In this document: in pieces, positions 43,638 through 55,011 of the stretch | Numbering within the stretch: position 1 is the first letter of the stretch | How the letters are laid out: every line of letters begins with the position of its first letter | Source of the DNA: Sophora flavescens | Taxonomy: Eukaryota > Streptophyta > Magnoliopsida > Fabales > Fabaceae | Reading direction: 5' to 3' | Length of the DNA stretch: 64,000 nucleotides | NCBI GenBank assembly: GCA_030762895.1 | Contig: CM061067.1 | Coordinates: 55,958,200 to 56,022,199 of the forward strand | The notes under the pieces: model-generated | Told to the model about the DNA's origin: nothing | The model's database searches: none | What the model saw: only the letters and a program-made list of their open reading frames with translations | Position numbers and translations under genes: made by a program

Positions 43638-45720
43638 TGTTGAGTCTCTAAAAAGTCTGATGTGCATTTCCCTAAATTTTGATGAGAACTAAACATTGGT
43701 TAATGATTTAATTAACCTTCATATTGGTTGCTAACCTGTCAATCTAGTGTGCAGATTAAAACTAATAGAATCATTTGTCCAACGCAAATAATAGAATCAT
43801 CCGTCCAATGCAAATAATAGAATCATCCGTCCAACACAAGTGATTGAAAGCCAGCGTCCACTGAAATAAAAGCCAGCGTCCACTTAAGTGATAAAAGCCA
43901 GCGTCTAGTAAAGTGATGAAAGCCAGCTTCCACTAAAATAAAAGCCAACGTCCACTAAAGTGATGAAAACCAGTGTCCACTGAAATAAAAGCCAGCGTCC
44001 ACTAAAGTGCAGAAGCGCTCGTCTACTGAAGCGATAGAAGCGCTCGTCTACTGAAGTGATAGAAGTGCTCGTCCACTAAGGTAACAGAAGCGCTCGTCTA
44101 CTGAAGTGATAGAAGTGCTCGTCCACTAAGGTAACAGAAGCGCTCATGCACACAAGTCTTTGGACTTGCTGAGTCCTTAATATGGAGCTCGTCTACTAGG
44201 TTACGTTCAACCAGTTAAAGGAGTATCCATCCAATGACATAGCATTTGGAGCTCGTCTACTAGCCCAAATGTAAAATATTAAATGGCTAGATGGACGCAG
44301 CTATTTTCAAGATGGACTCGCTTATCCTATGAACGCGAATTCTCTTAGAATTATCAGAATCTTATTTCAAGAACCAGAATCAAGAAAAGTCAGAAGTTAC
44401 TCTCTCAAGCAACCTCAGATATCAGAACCAAAGACAAGTTAAAGAATGCTTCCAACATGCTTTATTCCCTAGTACCTCTGGTCCTTACACGAAAAGGGCA
44501 TTGTACTCAGCAAAGTACAAAAAGCTCTCTGCACAACTTTGATATGGCTGTATCACGATGCATAAGCCATGATCCTTCATGTTAGAGTACAACCAACTTT
44601 CCTATTGCATTAATGGCTGCCCATAATGACTCTATTGCATTTAATGAAGTTTTGCTTGAAGCCAACATCTGAGGGAATGTCTCCACCGGATCTTAAATGC
44701 TTGAAGACCATAAATACATAAGTCATTGAAGATGAAGCGCGAATAGAAGAGAGAATACACATAGCATCAAAGAGCCATTACTCTGCGTGTTAATATCTTC
44801 ATTCTTTCATTCTGTATTCTTCAATCATTTGAAGTTATTATGCAGACTTTCCTAAGCCTTACATTTAAACCACTCTGAGTGTTAGTGAAAGATCTGTCTG
44901 TGAGAAGTTGTATTTATTACAAACCAAATCTCTCAAACAAACCTGAGTGAGCCTGAAGAGGCCAAGTGTGCAAATAATACTTGTCTTAGAGCCTGAAGAG
45001 GCTAGGTGTGTGAACGCGCTGTCGCCACGCGCCAAAAGAACGAGCGATTATAAAATAATGCAGTATAGTGCGACAACTCGGATGTCGTCTCTCAAGGACT
45101 CTTAGGCGTTGTTATTATTAACAGAAAATTAGTTCTGGGGGTTTTGGGAAATTGAAATAAAATAAAGAAAACAAAATAAAAACAGAGTAAGAAAACAAGC
45201 AGTTAAAATATTATCAAATAAACTAAAGAACGATTAACCTACTGTTCTCGGTTTCCCACTATCATTGGTTCATGTAAATCCAAGCCCTAAGCAGATTCTA
45301 ATCCCCTCCCGGTTGTAGCAACAATTAACAAACGAAATTCACTACTACGGATGTATGTTCCTATTCCCGAAATAACAAACGGGGTTAAGCTCTCATGAAC
45401 AAACGAACATGAATGAACACACGCGAAATAACAAACGCGATTAAGTATAGAAACATAACATCACCGAAATGAATCAATACAACACTATACATTCCTGAAA
45501 TAACAAACAGAAACATATAGCATTGCATTGAAAAGAGAAAAACAAATAAAACAGGAATTATAGAACCTCAAATGTAATAGAAACCAATCACAGTAGATTA
45601 ATCTAGGAGACTAGCTCTCCATTACAGAAGGAAAACAATAACTAAAGATAAAACAAAAGACTAACTATTCTAAAAACTAGCCAAGAAACTAGCCAAAACT
45701 GACTAGCCTCCCAACCCAGC

Positions 45721-45767
45721 CTAACTATGACTAACTATGACTAACTATGACTAACTATGACTAACTC
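45721..45767. repeat. 10-bp tandem repeat in the young element's LTR
   Basis: Five copies of CTAACTATGA-type units. The same array is present in the other LTR at 49321-49367, with equal copy number. Confidence 0.9.
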
Positions 45768-46366
45768 CTCTCTCAATATCTGAATGCTCCTTTTATTAAC
45801 TTCAACCTCTGCCTCTTAGCTTTCCAAAGCCACTTAATTTGCTTAATTATGAATTAAGATGAGGGAGTTATGTCCACATTCAACTCATAGGGCAGCTGAA
45901 ACGCCTCTGACTTCACATGGATTAAAGCCCTTCAAAACGGCTCTGTTTGGAATAATGGTCTTCATGAGAGTTAAAGCTCTTTGTTTGATCTTTCATTTGC
46001 CACCGGTTTCAGTTCCAACCGACATCTACAGCCCAAGTTATGGCCCAATCTTCATGACCAGTTCAGGTTCCAAAGGCGACAGCAATTATGTTCTGACTTC
46101 AAGGCCCAATGTGACCCACTATACATCCAATTCAGCATCTGAGTTCTTCATGAAAGTTGTTGGGCTTCCTTTTTATTACCTGAAAACAAGAAAATAGCAT
46201 AAGTATTTTATTCAACTCTAAATCAACTAAATTATCCTAAAAATACTTTATAGACTCAAAATACTGCTTAGAGACAATCAAGTCTAATTTGGGTAAAAAT
46301 GATATAAAATTAGCACAAAGCCAAGGTCTTTACTAGTTATAAAACCAGTCAAACAGAGGCTCATCA

Positions 46367-47797
46367 AAATACCCCAAACTTAAACTTTGCTTGTCCCCAA
46401 GCAAACTACACTCAAAAACTTAAAAAGACTCAAGACCTGACAAAACATGGCAAGCCTAAGAATTCAATCAACTTTCCATAGATTTCAAGCAATTTTTCAA
46501 AAGAATTTTTCTTTCAATGTTCCCCCCTTACAAGCAAAACAATCCCCAAAATCTTTCATTCTAAACAATTGAGAATTTAATCATTCAGACAATCAGAAAT
46601 CTAAGCAGGGGGTCTAAGTTACACACAAAAGAGAGATCACCAAATTCAAATAAATGCCTTCCTCACAAGGGAAATTTATGTTTCACTCAATCGCTCAGTT
46701 TGTGTCAGGCTATCAACATTTCACTCAGTTTTCACTTTTAAGAGCACTTCCCATAAATTTGATTTTCATCTCAAAATGGTTCCCACAGAAAATATGCATA
46801 CAACATCAAAAGGTCTTTTATGGGTTGTAATGGGGCCTGGCTAAGGGTAGGATATACAAAGGTACTAGGCTGAAGACCCTAGGAACTAAGAGAGCATGAA
46901 CATTATTTACACTTTGAAATTCACTCAAGTTCCTTTTCTCATTTTTCTTTTATGCCTTGGGTGACTACAACCTTTTTATTTCTTTTTGGCATTTTTGCAC
47001 TTTTAATTTTTTTTTGTTTTTTTTTTCTTTTCTTTTCTTTTTTTTTTTCTATTATTATTTTTTTCTATATTTTTTTTTCACAATTTTTTTTTTCAATCCC
47101 AAACAACATATTACACCTTGCAGCTACCCCAAACTTAATTTCTTGCAACCAATTTCTCACTAAGCTTCCATGCTCTCCTAATCCTAAGATCGGGTTAACA
47201 TGGTTTTTCAGATTTTAGCTTGTAACATAAGGTTAACAAGAACAATAGGCTCATCAGGCTCAACGGGGCTAACTAAGGAACATGCATTAGGAATGGTTAT
47301 TTTAGGCTAAGTAGTTATTTACAAAGAAAATGCCTAAATCATATGAAGCAAACACATAAACATGCAAACCATAAAGAGATTCAATCAAATTCGGGAAAGT
47401 GCAACTTAAAAGAGATTTTCACACAGTCAAACACATGTTGGAGGCTCAAAACCTCACCTGGACATTTTTTTGCAAATTATTTGAAAGAGATTCTATCCCT
47501 AGTGTGTGCTTCCTATCACCCCAAACTTATCATAAATCATGCCATCATAAAAAAATCTCAAAGTTCAGTTTTCAATCTCATGGGGATCAAATTTTCAAAA
47601 ATTTTCCAAATCCTAGGGGTAAACAGTCAATACATATCATGCAATCATCTACGCAAAAATTAATCAAATCCAATAAACTTGCCAATACTAGACTTAACAC
47701 AACTCCTGAGCTTCTCAAATTATTCAGGAGCTTTATTGGAAACAAAACAGAAATAAAGCAAAGAAAAAAAAATTAAAAGAGCAAGGTAAAGAAAAAC
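46367..47797 (-). other. Non-coding interior of the young element
   Basis: Between the ORF stop and the 3' LTR there is about 1.4 kb without a gene. It includes a strongly T-rich stretch (47000-47095, plus strand) and the purine tract next to the LTR. It presumably represents collapsed pol space or UTR. Confidence 0.7.
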
Positions 47798-48514
47798 TCA
47801 TTGAGGGGCGGTTCCACCGGGATCCCATTGCTTGTAACATAAGTCCCACATGGTAGCCAAAGGGTGGTAGTTCATTCCATGCTTCCCTAACTTGCAGCCT
47901 TTATACGGAAGTGGGTGCTTGACAATCATAGTAACCTCGCCCAGTGCGGCGGACTTTTCACTTCCTCTGGGGTCACAGATGACCTCTTTCTCAATAAAAT
48001 CCTCCCAATAAAAGTGGGGCTCAACCTCTTGGACTGGCCATGGTGCAAATTCCAAAGGCTTGAACTCCATCACCGGTTGTTCCACAGTGGGAGGTAGCTG
48101 CTCAATGGATAGTGTATTTGGAACTTCGGCTGAACAATCGGTATCACTCTCACTATCATCCTGCAAAATAGAGTCAAGAAACTGGCCACAAACAGCACAC
48201 GGGTTAGTGTCAGTACAGTTAGTACATGTAGTAAAAGAAACTGAGTTAGTAAAGGTCTGATTGTCTGGACTTTCTGCACACGGTTCATCCACCCCATCAT
48301 TCTCAACACATGCATTTGATTCCACAGGTTCTTCATTATCCTCAAGCTTTTTGCCTTGATTGTCAGGATGGAATGTATAAGCTCGAGGCCAATAAGTAGC
48401 ATTTGTCAGAATGGGGCATGCCTCATACAGGTGCTCAGGAGAGCCGCACATGCCACAAAACTGTGTCTGCTGAAACAATTGCTTCAAATAAGTGAGCTTA
48501 TCAGTAAGATCCAT
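47798..48514 (-). CDS. Gag-derived zinc-knuckle protein of the young element (238 aa)
   Basis: An intact ORF starts at 48514, about 75 bp after the primer site, and stops at 47798. Residues ~20-33 form a CX2CX4HX4C knuckle (CGMCGSPEHLYEAC), as in the nucleocapsid part of Athila-type gag. A long acidic middle follows, with a second cysteine cluster (CTNCTDTNPCAVCG). The C-terminus ends WDLCYKQWDPGGTAPQ. No capsid domain, protease or RT is present, so the protein is either a truncated gag or a new nucleocapsid-like protein. An open frame in a nearly unmutated element suggests it was recently expressed. The tandem cysteine clusters suggest RNA binding, which is inference. Confidence 0.72.
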   Translation of the reverse strand: MDLTDKLTYLKQLFQQTQFCGMCGSPEHLYEACPILTNATYWPRAYTFHPDNQGKKLEDNEEPVESNACVENDGVDEPCAESPDNQTFTNSVSFTTCTNCTDTNPCAVCGQFLDSILQDDSESDTDCSAEVPNTLSIEQLPPTVEQPVMEFKPLEFAPWPVQEVEPHFYWEDFIEKEVICDPRGSEKSAALGEVTMIVKHPLPYKGCKLGKHGMNYHPLATMWDLCYKQWDPGGTAPQ

Positions 48515-48588
48515 AACCAGACAAATTCAGCAAATATTTTTTATTTTTATTTTTAAATTTTTTTTTCTGCTAATAACACAACAAGAGT

Positions 48589-48607
48589 CCCCGGCAACGG
48601 CGCCAAT
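48589..48607 (-). other. Primer binding site of the young element
   Basis: On the minus strand TTGGCGCCGTTGCCGGGGA lies just inside the 5' LTR. This is the primer site type shared by Athila and Tat/Ogre gypsy elements, and it ties the element to that group. Confidence 0.82.
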
Positions 48608-50283
48608 TTTTGAACGCGCTGTCGCCACGCGCCAAAAGAACGAGCGATTATAAAATAATGCAGTATAGTGCGACAACTCGGATGTCGTCTCTCAAGGACT
48701 CTTAGGCGTTGTTATTATTAACAGAAAATTAGTTCTGGGGGTTTTGGGAAATTGAAATAAAATAAAGAAAACAAAATAAAAACAGAGTAAGAAAACAAGC
48801 AGTTAAAATATTATCAAATAAACTAAAGAACGATTAACCTACTGTTCTCGGTTTCCCACTATCATTGGTTCATGTAAATCCAAGCCCTAAGCAGATTCTA
48901 ATCCCCTCCCGGTTGTAGCAACAATTAACAAACGAAATTCACTACTACGGATGTATGTTCCTATTCCCGAAATAACAAACGGGGTTAAGCTCTCATGAAC
49001 AAACGAACATGAATGAACACACGCGAAATAACAAACGCGATTAAGTATAGAAACATAACATCACCGAAATGAATCAATACAACACTATACATTCCTGAAA
49101 TAACAAACAGAAACATATAGCATTGCATTGAAAAGAGAAAAACAAATAAAACAGGAATTATAGAACCTCAAATGTAATAGAAACCAATCACAGTAGATTA
49201 ATCTAGGAGACTAGCTCTCCATTACAGAAGGAAAACAATAACTAAAGATAAAACAAAAGACTAACTATTCTAAAAACTAGCCAAGAAACTAGCCAAAACT
49301 GACTAGCCTCCCAACCCAGCCTAACTATGACTAACTATGACTAACTATGACTAACTATGACTAACTCCTCTCTCAATATCTGAATGCTCCTTTTATTAAC
49401 TTCAACCTCTGCCTCTTAGCTTTCCAAAGCCACTTAATTTGCTTAATTATGAATTAAGATGAGGGAGTTATGTCCACATTCAACTCATAGGGCAGCTGAA
49501 ACGCCTCTGACTTCACATGGATTAAAGCCCTTCAAAACGGCTCTGTTTGGAATAATGGTCTTCATGAGAGTTAAAGCTCTTTGTTTGATCTTTCATTTGC
49601 CACCGGTTTCAGTTCCAACCGACATCTACAGCCCAAGTTATGGCCCAATCTTCATGACCAGTTCAGGTTCCAGTGACAGCAATTATGTTCTGACTTCAAG
49701 GCCCAATGTGACCCACTATACATCCAATTCAGCATCTGAGTTCTTCATGAAAGTTGTTGGGCTTCCTTTTTATTACCTGAAAACAAGAAAATAGCATAAG
49801 TATTTTATTCAACTCTAAATCAACTAAATTATCCTAAAAATACTTTATAGACTCAAAATACTGCTTAGAGACAATCAAGTCTAATTTGGGTAAAAATGAT
49901 ATAAAATTAGCACAAAGCCAAGGTCTTTACTAGTTATAAAACCAGTCAAACAGAGGCTCATCAGTGTGCAAACAATACTTGAGTCTGTAACCTGATCAGT
50001 TATAGTGGATAAATCTTGGTGCTGCCAAGGACTGGACGTAGATCTTTGCTTTGAAGAGTGAACCAGGATAAATAACTGTGTCAATCTCTCTTTCCTTAAA
50101 CTCTTTAGTTGCTTTAGTTTTCTTACGTCTATTAAGTGGTGTGTTTGCCAAAAGTCACCCGTCCATCCTGTATCCTTCCACTCGTCCAAACCTAGCTTCT
50201 ATTTTCGAAAAGATTTCAACTTTGATTAAATTCTGATAAACACAATTCAACCCCCCTTCTCGTGTTTATAGTTGTCTATTTCA

Positions 50284-50462
50284 ACATCTTCCATAATCTG
50301 GAAGAATGGTGGCCACCCAGCATGCACGATTTCTAGCTTGACATCTAGTCCTTCGTTCTTCAACTCAGAGAAGTTAGGGATCCTTCTAGGATGCACTTTC
50401 TTTAGTTCTTTTCAAGAAAGTCTGGATCTTTCAGCAACATCTTCAAGAAAACTTTTGGGTGC
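50284..50462 (-). pseudogene. First part of the outer element's downstream ORF, separated by the insertion
   Basis: The minus-strand ATG at 50462 opens MAPKSFLEDVAERSRLS. After an in-frame TGA near 50411, related sequence continues (KVHPRRIPNFSELKNEG) to the junction 50284. The downstream part of the same ORF lies at 31687-29457 on the other side of the inner element. The 5-bp ACATC duplication occurs at both edges. Confidence 0.72.
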
Positions 50463-50862
50463 CATTGTTTCAGAGGAGAAGAATTTTAGGGTTTGTAAAG
50501 GAAGGGTTTCGAAGAGATGAAATCGAAGAGAGTTCAGAGAGAGATTGTGAGCAAGAGACTTTGAGTGGGTAGTTTTGAAACGACACGAATTCCTTTTGTT
50601 AAAACACTTGAGTGTTTTTTGCTTTTGGAAAGAGGAGAGAGTGATTATTGCTATAAGCAGCAATAAATTTTGAAAAGACAGTTGTAAATTAAATGAAACG
50701 TTTTTCAAGAAAGGAGGAAAAAAAATACAATTTACACGTGTCTCAGTCAAGGTTTAGCACCGAGTGCTTTTAGCCACGTCATCAGACGCTTAGCTTAAAA
50801 TAGACGAGTCGAACAGATATAAAATTTAGACAGGTAAAATTTTCAGACATATCAGCAAACAC
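50463..50862 (-). other. Spacer between pol and the downstream ORF of the outer element
   Basis: About 400 bp with no gene. Minus-strand frames here are short. It could hold a splice acceptor or internal promoter for the downstream ORF, but nothing specific is seen. Confidence 0.5.
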
Positions 50863-53800
50863 TCATTCAGACACATTATGCATATTAAGATTCCTTATGA
50901 TAAAAACAAATCTATCTTCACTTAAGGGTTTTGTAAAGATATCTGCCCATTGACATTCAGTGGTTACGGACGTAATTTCAAAAACACCTTTTTGAACACA
51001 ATCTCTAATAAAATGATGCTTAATTTCTATATGTTTTGCTCTAGAATGCTGTATGGGATTCTTAGACAGATTAATAACACTAGTATTATCACACCAAACA
51101 GATATACTATGCTCAAACATTGAATAATCCTCAAGTTGATATTTTACCCAAAGCAGCTGTGAACAACAACTGGCTGCAGATATATATTCAGCTTCAACAG
51201 TTGATAGAGCAATAGTACTTTGCCTTTTGCTTGACTAGGAGATCATATTTGCCCCAATGAAGTGAAATCCTCCACTGATACTTTTTTCTATCAATTATAT
51301 CTCCAGCAAAATCAGCATCACAGAATCCAGCTAACCTGGAATCTTCAGCTTTCTTATATAATAGACCAAGGTTAGTGGTTCCAATCAAATATCTAAAAAT
51401 TCTTTTAACAGCCTTATGGTGAGATTCTTTAGGGTCTGATTGAAATCTAGCACAAAGACAAACACTGAATTGAATATCAGGTCTGCTAACAGTTAAATAT
51501 AGAAGAGATCCAGTCATACCTCGGTAGACAGTTTGGTTTACCTTTTTACCTTCCTCATCCTTGTTTAGAACAATTGATGGATGCATATGAGTACTCATAG
51601 GCTTTGAATTTTCCATTTTGTACTTTTTCAGAAGTTCCTTGGTGTACTTCTGTTGATGAATATATATTCCATCACTTGTCTGTTTTATTTGAAGACCAAG
51701 GAAGTACTTCAGCTCTCCCATCATGCTCATTTCAAATTCATTCTACATCAACTCAAAGAACTCTTTGCAGAGCTTTTCATTAGTAGCGCCAAATATAATA
51801 TCATCAACATAAATTTGTACTACTGTGAAGTCTTTCTTTGAGCATTTCTTAAAAAGTGTAGTGTCTACTTTTCCTCTAATGAAATTATTTTTCATTAGAT
51901 ATGTGCTTAGCCTATCATACCAAGCTCTTGGAGCTTGTTTGAGTCCATATAAAGCTTTCTTAAGCTTACAGACATGGTGAGGATTTTTAGAGTCCTCAAA
52001 ACCAGGAGGTTCTTCACATACACTTCTTCCTCCATTATTCCGTCTAGGAATGGACTTTTAACATCCATTTGATAAAGAGTTATATCATGTTGAGCATCAT
52101 ATGACATGAGAATTCTAATTGCTTCTAATCTAGCAACAGGTGCAAAAGTTTCAATAAAATCAATACCTTCTTGTTGATTATAACCTTGAGAAACTAATCT
52201 TGCTTTGTTTCTTACCACTTTTCCATCTTCATCCAGTTTGTTTCTAAATACCCATCTGGTTCCAATAACAGATTTCTCCTTGGGTTTAGAAAATAAAGTT
52301 CAGACATCATTTCTCTTGAATCGATTTAGTTCTTCTTGCATGGCTAGAATCCAGCTTTCATCTTGCAAGGCTTCTTCAATCTTTTCGGGTTCCAAATCTG
52401 ATATGAAGGCCATGTTGTTGTTTTCGTTGAAAGCAGATCTGGTTCTAACTCCTTGAGACGGACTTCCAATAATAAGATCTTCTGGATAATAGGTCTTGAA
52501 TTTACAATTTTTCTTTAGATTATGAGTTTCAGACGCATCATCATTTTTCTGAATTTCAGACACTTCTACTTTTGACTTGTCTGAAGATTCTTCCACTGCA
52601 GGATTAAGTTCAATACCTGCAACATCCTCTTCTAGATCTGATAGTTCCTTACCAGACTTCAAAACATCATTAAACTTTACATGAATTGATTCTTCTATAA
52701 CAGAAGTTTTAGAGTTAAGGATTCTAAAAGCTTTACACATTTCAGAATATCCAATGAATATGCCTTTATCTACTTTTGAGTCAAATTTGGCAAGAAGATC
52801 TTTTGTATTAAGAATATAACATTCACATCCAAATGCATGAAAATATGATATGTTGGGTTTTCTACCTTTCCACAATTCATAAGGAGTCTTATTTAGGATA
52901 GGTCTAATCAGTATTTGTTTTGAACATAACAAGCAGTGTTAATGGCTTCTGCCCAAAAGTACTTAGGAAGATTATTTTCATTTAGCATTGTTCTTCCCAT
53001 CTCCTGAAGAGATCTGTTCTTTCTCTCAACCACTCCATTTTGCTGTGGAGTTATAGGTGCGGAGAAATTGAGAAATACCATTTTCTTCACAGAACAGTTT
53101 GAACTACTCATTTTTAAATTCTCCTCCATGATCACTTCTAATAGCAGAAATACAGAAACCTTGCTCATTCTGTACTCTCTCACTGAATATTGTAAGACCT
53201 TATAAGACTCATCATTGTGGGTTAAGAAGAGTACCCATGTAAATCTAGAATAGTCATCAACTATGACAAAACCATATTTCTTTCCACCTAGGCTAGCTAC
53301 ACTGACTGGTCCAAACAGATCTATGTGTAACGGTTGCAAAGGTCTAGAGGAAGTGACTTCTTTCTTAGATTTGAAACTTGATTTTACTTGTTTACCTCTC
53401 TGACATGCATCACACATAATATCTTTCTTAAAGGAAATATCAGGCAATCCTCTCACGAGGTTATGTTTTTTCAATTTAGAAATTTGTTTCATACTAACAT
53501 GTCCTAGTTTTTTATGCCATAGCCACTTTTCATCCTCTTTGGACATAAAGCATGTTACACTTTGATCCGAAAGTTCAGACAGGTCAATCTTATACATATT
53601 GTTTTGCCTTTTAGCAGAAAAGAGGGTCTTTCCACAATTGTCATTGACTATGCATGCATCTTTAGAAAAAAAATACATAAAATATATTATCAAATAATTG
53701 ACTTATTCTAAGCAGATTATGTTTCAGCCCTTTCACATATAAAACATCACAGATAATGGGCAAGGGAGGTTTACCACCAATTTTACCAACACCAACAACT

Positions 53801-54428
53801 TTTCCTTTCTGATTACCACTAAAAGTCACATGTCCACCTTTCTTAGGTTGGAGGTCTAGGAACATAGACCTTTCTCCTATCATGTGCCCCGAGCATCCAC
53901 TGTCCAGGTACCATGACAGGTGTTTCTTTTGTCCTGTTAAGTAGGCCTGCAACAGAAATGATCCTGGACTTAGGTACCCACATTTTCTTGGGTCCTTTTC
54001 TGTTAGTATAAGGAGTCTGTGAAGACTTCTTTCTCTTTTTGTAGATATACTTAGACATGATATGTCCGGTTTTTCCACAGCATGTGGATATAGGTTTATT
54101 TGATACAGATTTGACAATTATTTTTGAGAACTTTGTCGATCCTTTATGATGTTCTTGACTGGAATATCCTATTCCTTCTTTGTTAAGGGAGTGCCTCTGA
54201 CTTTCCAAAAGTTTAGTCAGATTATCTCTACCATTAACAAATTTGGCAAGATCTATGGTCAGCTCTTCTACTTTCTGTTGAAGTTTATTAATTTCTTCAG
54301 AAGGTAGAGTTTCAACTGAGATCTCAGCTTTAGACTTTTCAGTCTTAAGCATACTATTTTCTTCAGCTAACTTTTCACACTCTTGAGATTTCTGTGTATA
54401 CTCATTTGAGATTTTAACATACTGTCTC
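50863..54428 (-). pseudogene. Gag C-terminus and pol of the outer SIRE-like element
   Basis: Minus strand, from 54428: gag C-terminal coiled coil (INKLQQKVEELTIDLAKFVN), a degraded knuckle, protease (WYLDSGCSGHMIGERSMFLD, about 53935-53870), pre-integrase (LWHKKLGHVSMKQISKLK), integrase (VDDYSRFTWVLFLTHNDES, PQQNGVVERKNRSLQEM), RT (YQMDVKSPFLDGIMEEEVYV, YVDDIIFGAT near 51800) and RNase H (VWCDNTSVINLSKNPIQHSRA) with stop at 50863. Frame breaks occur near 53690, 53110, 52910, 52300, 51950, 51740 and 51230. Gag is cut at 54428 against the duplicated flank, so its N-terminal half is missing. Confidence 0.88.
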
Positions 54429-54954
54429 TTGTCAACAAGGGTGTTCTTTGTTATACTTTTACTTCTTTTTTCTTCTTTGTACTCTCATGGTCATCCCCTC
54501 ACTGTTCTACTTCTTTCTACTTTCATGGTCATCAGCCCATCTCACGTCAGATGGGCGAAGTCACAGCTGTTGGCCTTTTTTTTTTTTAAAAAAAAATGTG
54601 GAACTTCTCAAACCGGCTAAACCGTGAGATCGGCTGTTTTTCACCGGTTTCATCGGTTCGGGACCGATTTCTACAATTTTCTCCCTGTTTGATGATAGGG
54701 CGGTTTTCAGGGTTCGGACCGGAAATAGGACCAATTCCCTGTCCAACCGACCAGTCCTATCCGGTTTCGACAACTATGGTTTACACCAATGTAAGTCATT
54801 TTGCACCTACACTAAATCTCAACCTTTGATTTTATTTTTTTTCAATGGTAATTGTGATTTCAATAGCGTTCACATTTGGATGAAAATAAAATCAATGGTT
54901 GAGATTCAGTGTAAGTAAAAAATGACTTACATCGATGTAAGTTAATCCATCCTC

Positions 54955-55011
<57 letters not shown>

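Larger units (their letters stand above)
45011..49963 (-). mobile_element. Young non-autonomous LTR retrotransposon with a gag-only ORF (TR-GAG-like)
   Basis: The LTRs 45011-46366 (1356 bp) and 48611-49963 (1353 bp) are almost identical by eye. The only difference I found is a few bases near 46075 / 49675. The target duplication is GTGTG (45006-45010 and 49964-49968). On the minus strand the primer site TTGGCGCCGTTGCCGGGGA (about 48607-48589) follows the 5' LTR, as in Athila/Tat-group gypsy elements. A purine tract GTTTGGGGTATTTTG precedes the 3' LTR. The interior is only 2.2 kb, with one ORF and no protease, RT or integrase, so it must be mobilised in trans. Confidence 0.93.
31688..50283 (+). 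mobile_element. Inner SIRE-like Ty1/copia element, plus strand, with further insertions
   Basis: The 5' LTR is 31688-33347 (1660 bp) and the 3' LTR is 43638-50283, the latter interrupted by a 4.95-kb element. A TTGGTATCAGAGC primer-binding site (initiator methionine tRNA type) starts at 33349, and a purine tract AAAAAGGGAGAGAT precedes the 3' LTR. The target duplication ACATC lies at 31683-31687 and 50284-50288. Gag and pol are broken by two chromovirus pieces. Unlike its host it has no ORF between pol (stop near 43078) and the 3' LTR. Confidence 0.93.
43638..50283 (+). repeat. 3' LTR of the inner element, split by a young insertion
   Basis: LTR parts 43638-45010 and 49964-50283 match the 5' LTR. 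The minisatellite zone is rearranged relative to the 5' copy, with extra GAAGCGCTCGTCTACTGAAG units near 44000-44140. The insertion site lies inside the GCCTGAAGAGGCTAGG module. The LTR ends ..GTCTATTTCA at 50283. Confidence 0.9.

Noticed and set aside
45859..46197. Open frame of ~110 codons repeated at 49459-49794
   Set aside because: It lies in the LTR of the young element and is therefore simply present twice; no domain was recognised and LTRs normally do not encode protein.
46952..47218. Phenylalanine-rich peptide that could be read as a membrane protein
   Set aside because: It comes from a T-rich tract inside the young LTR element and is low complexity.
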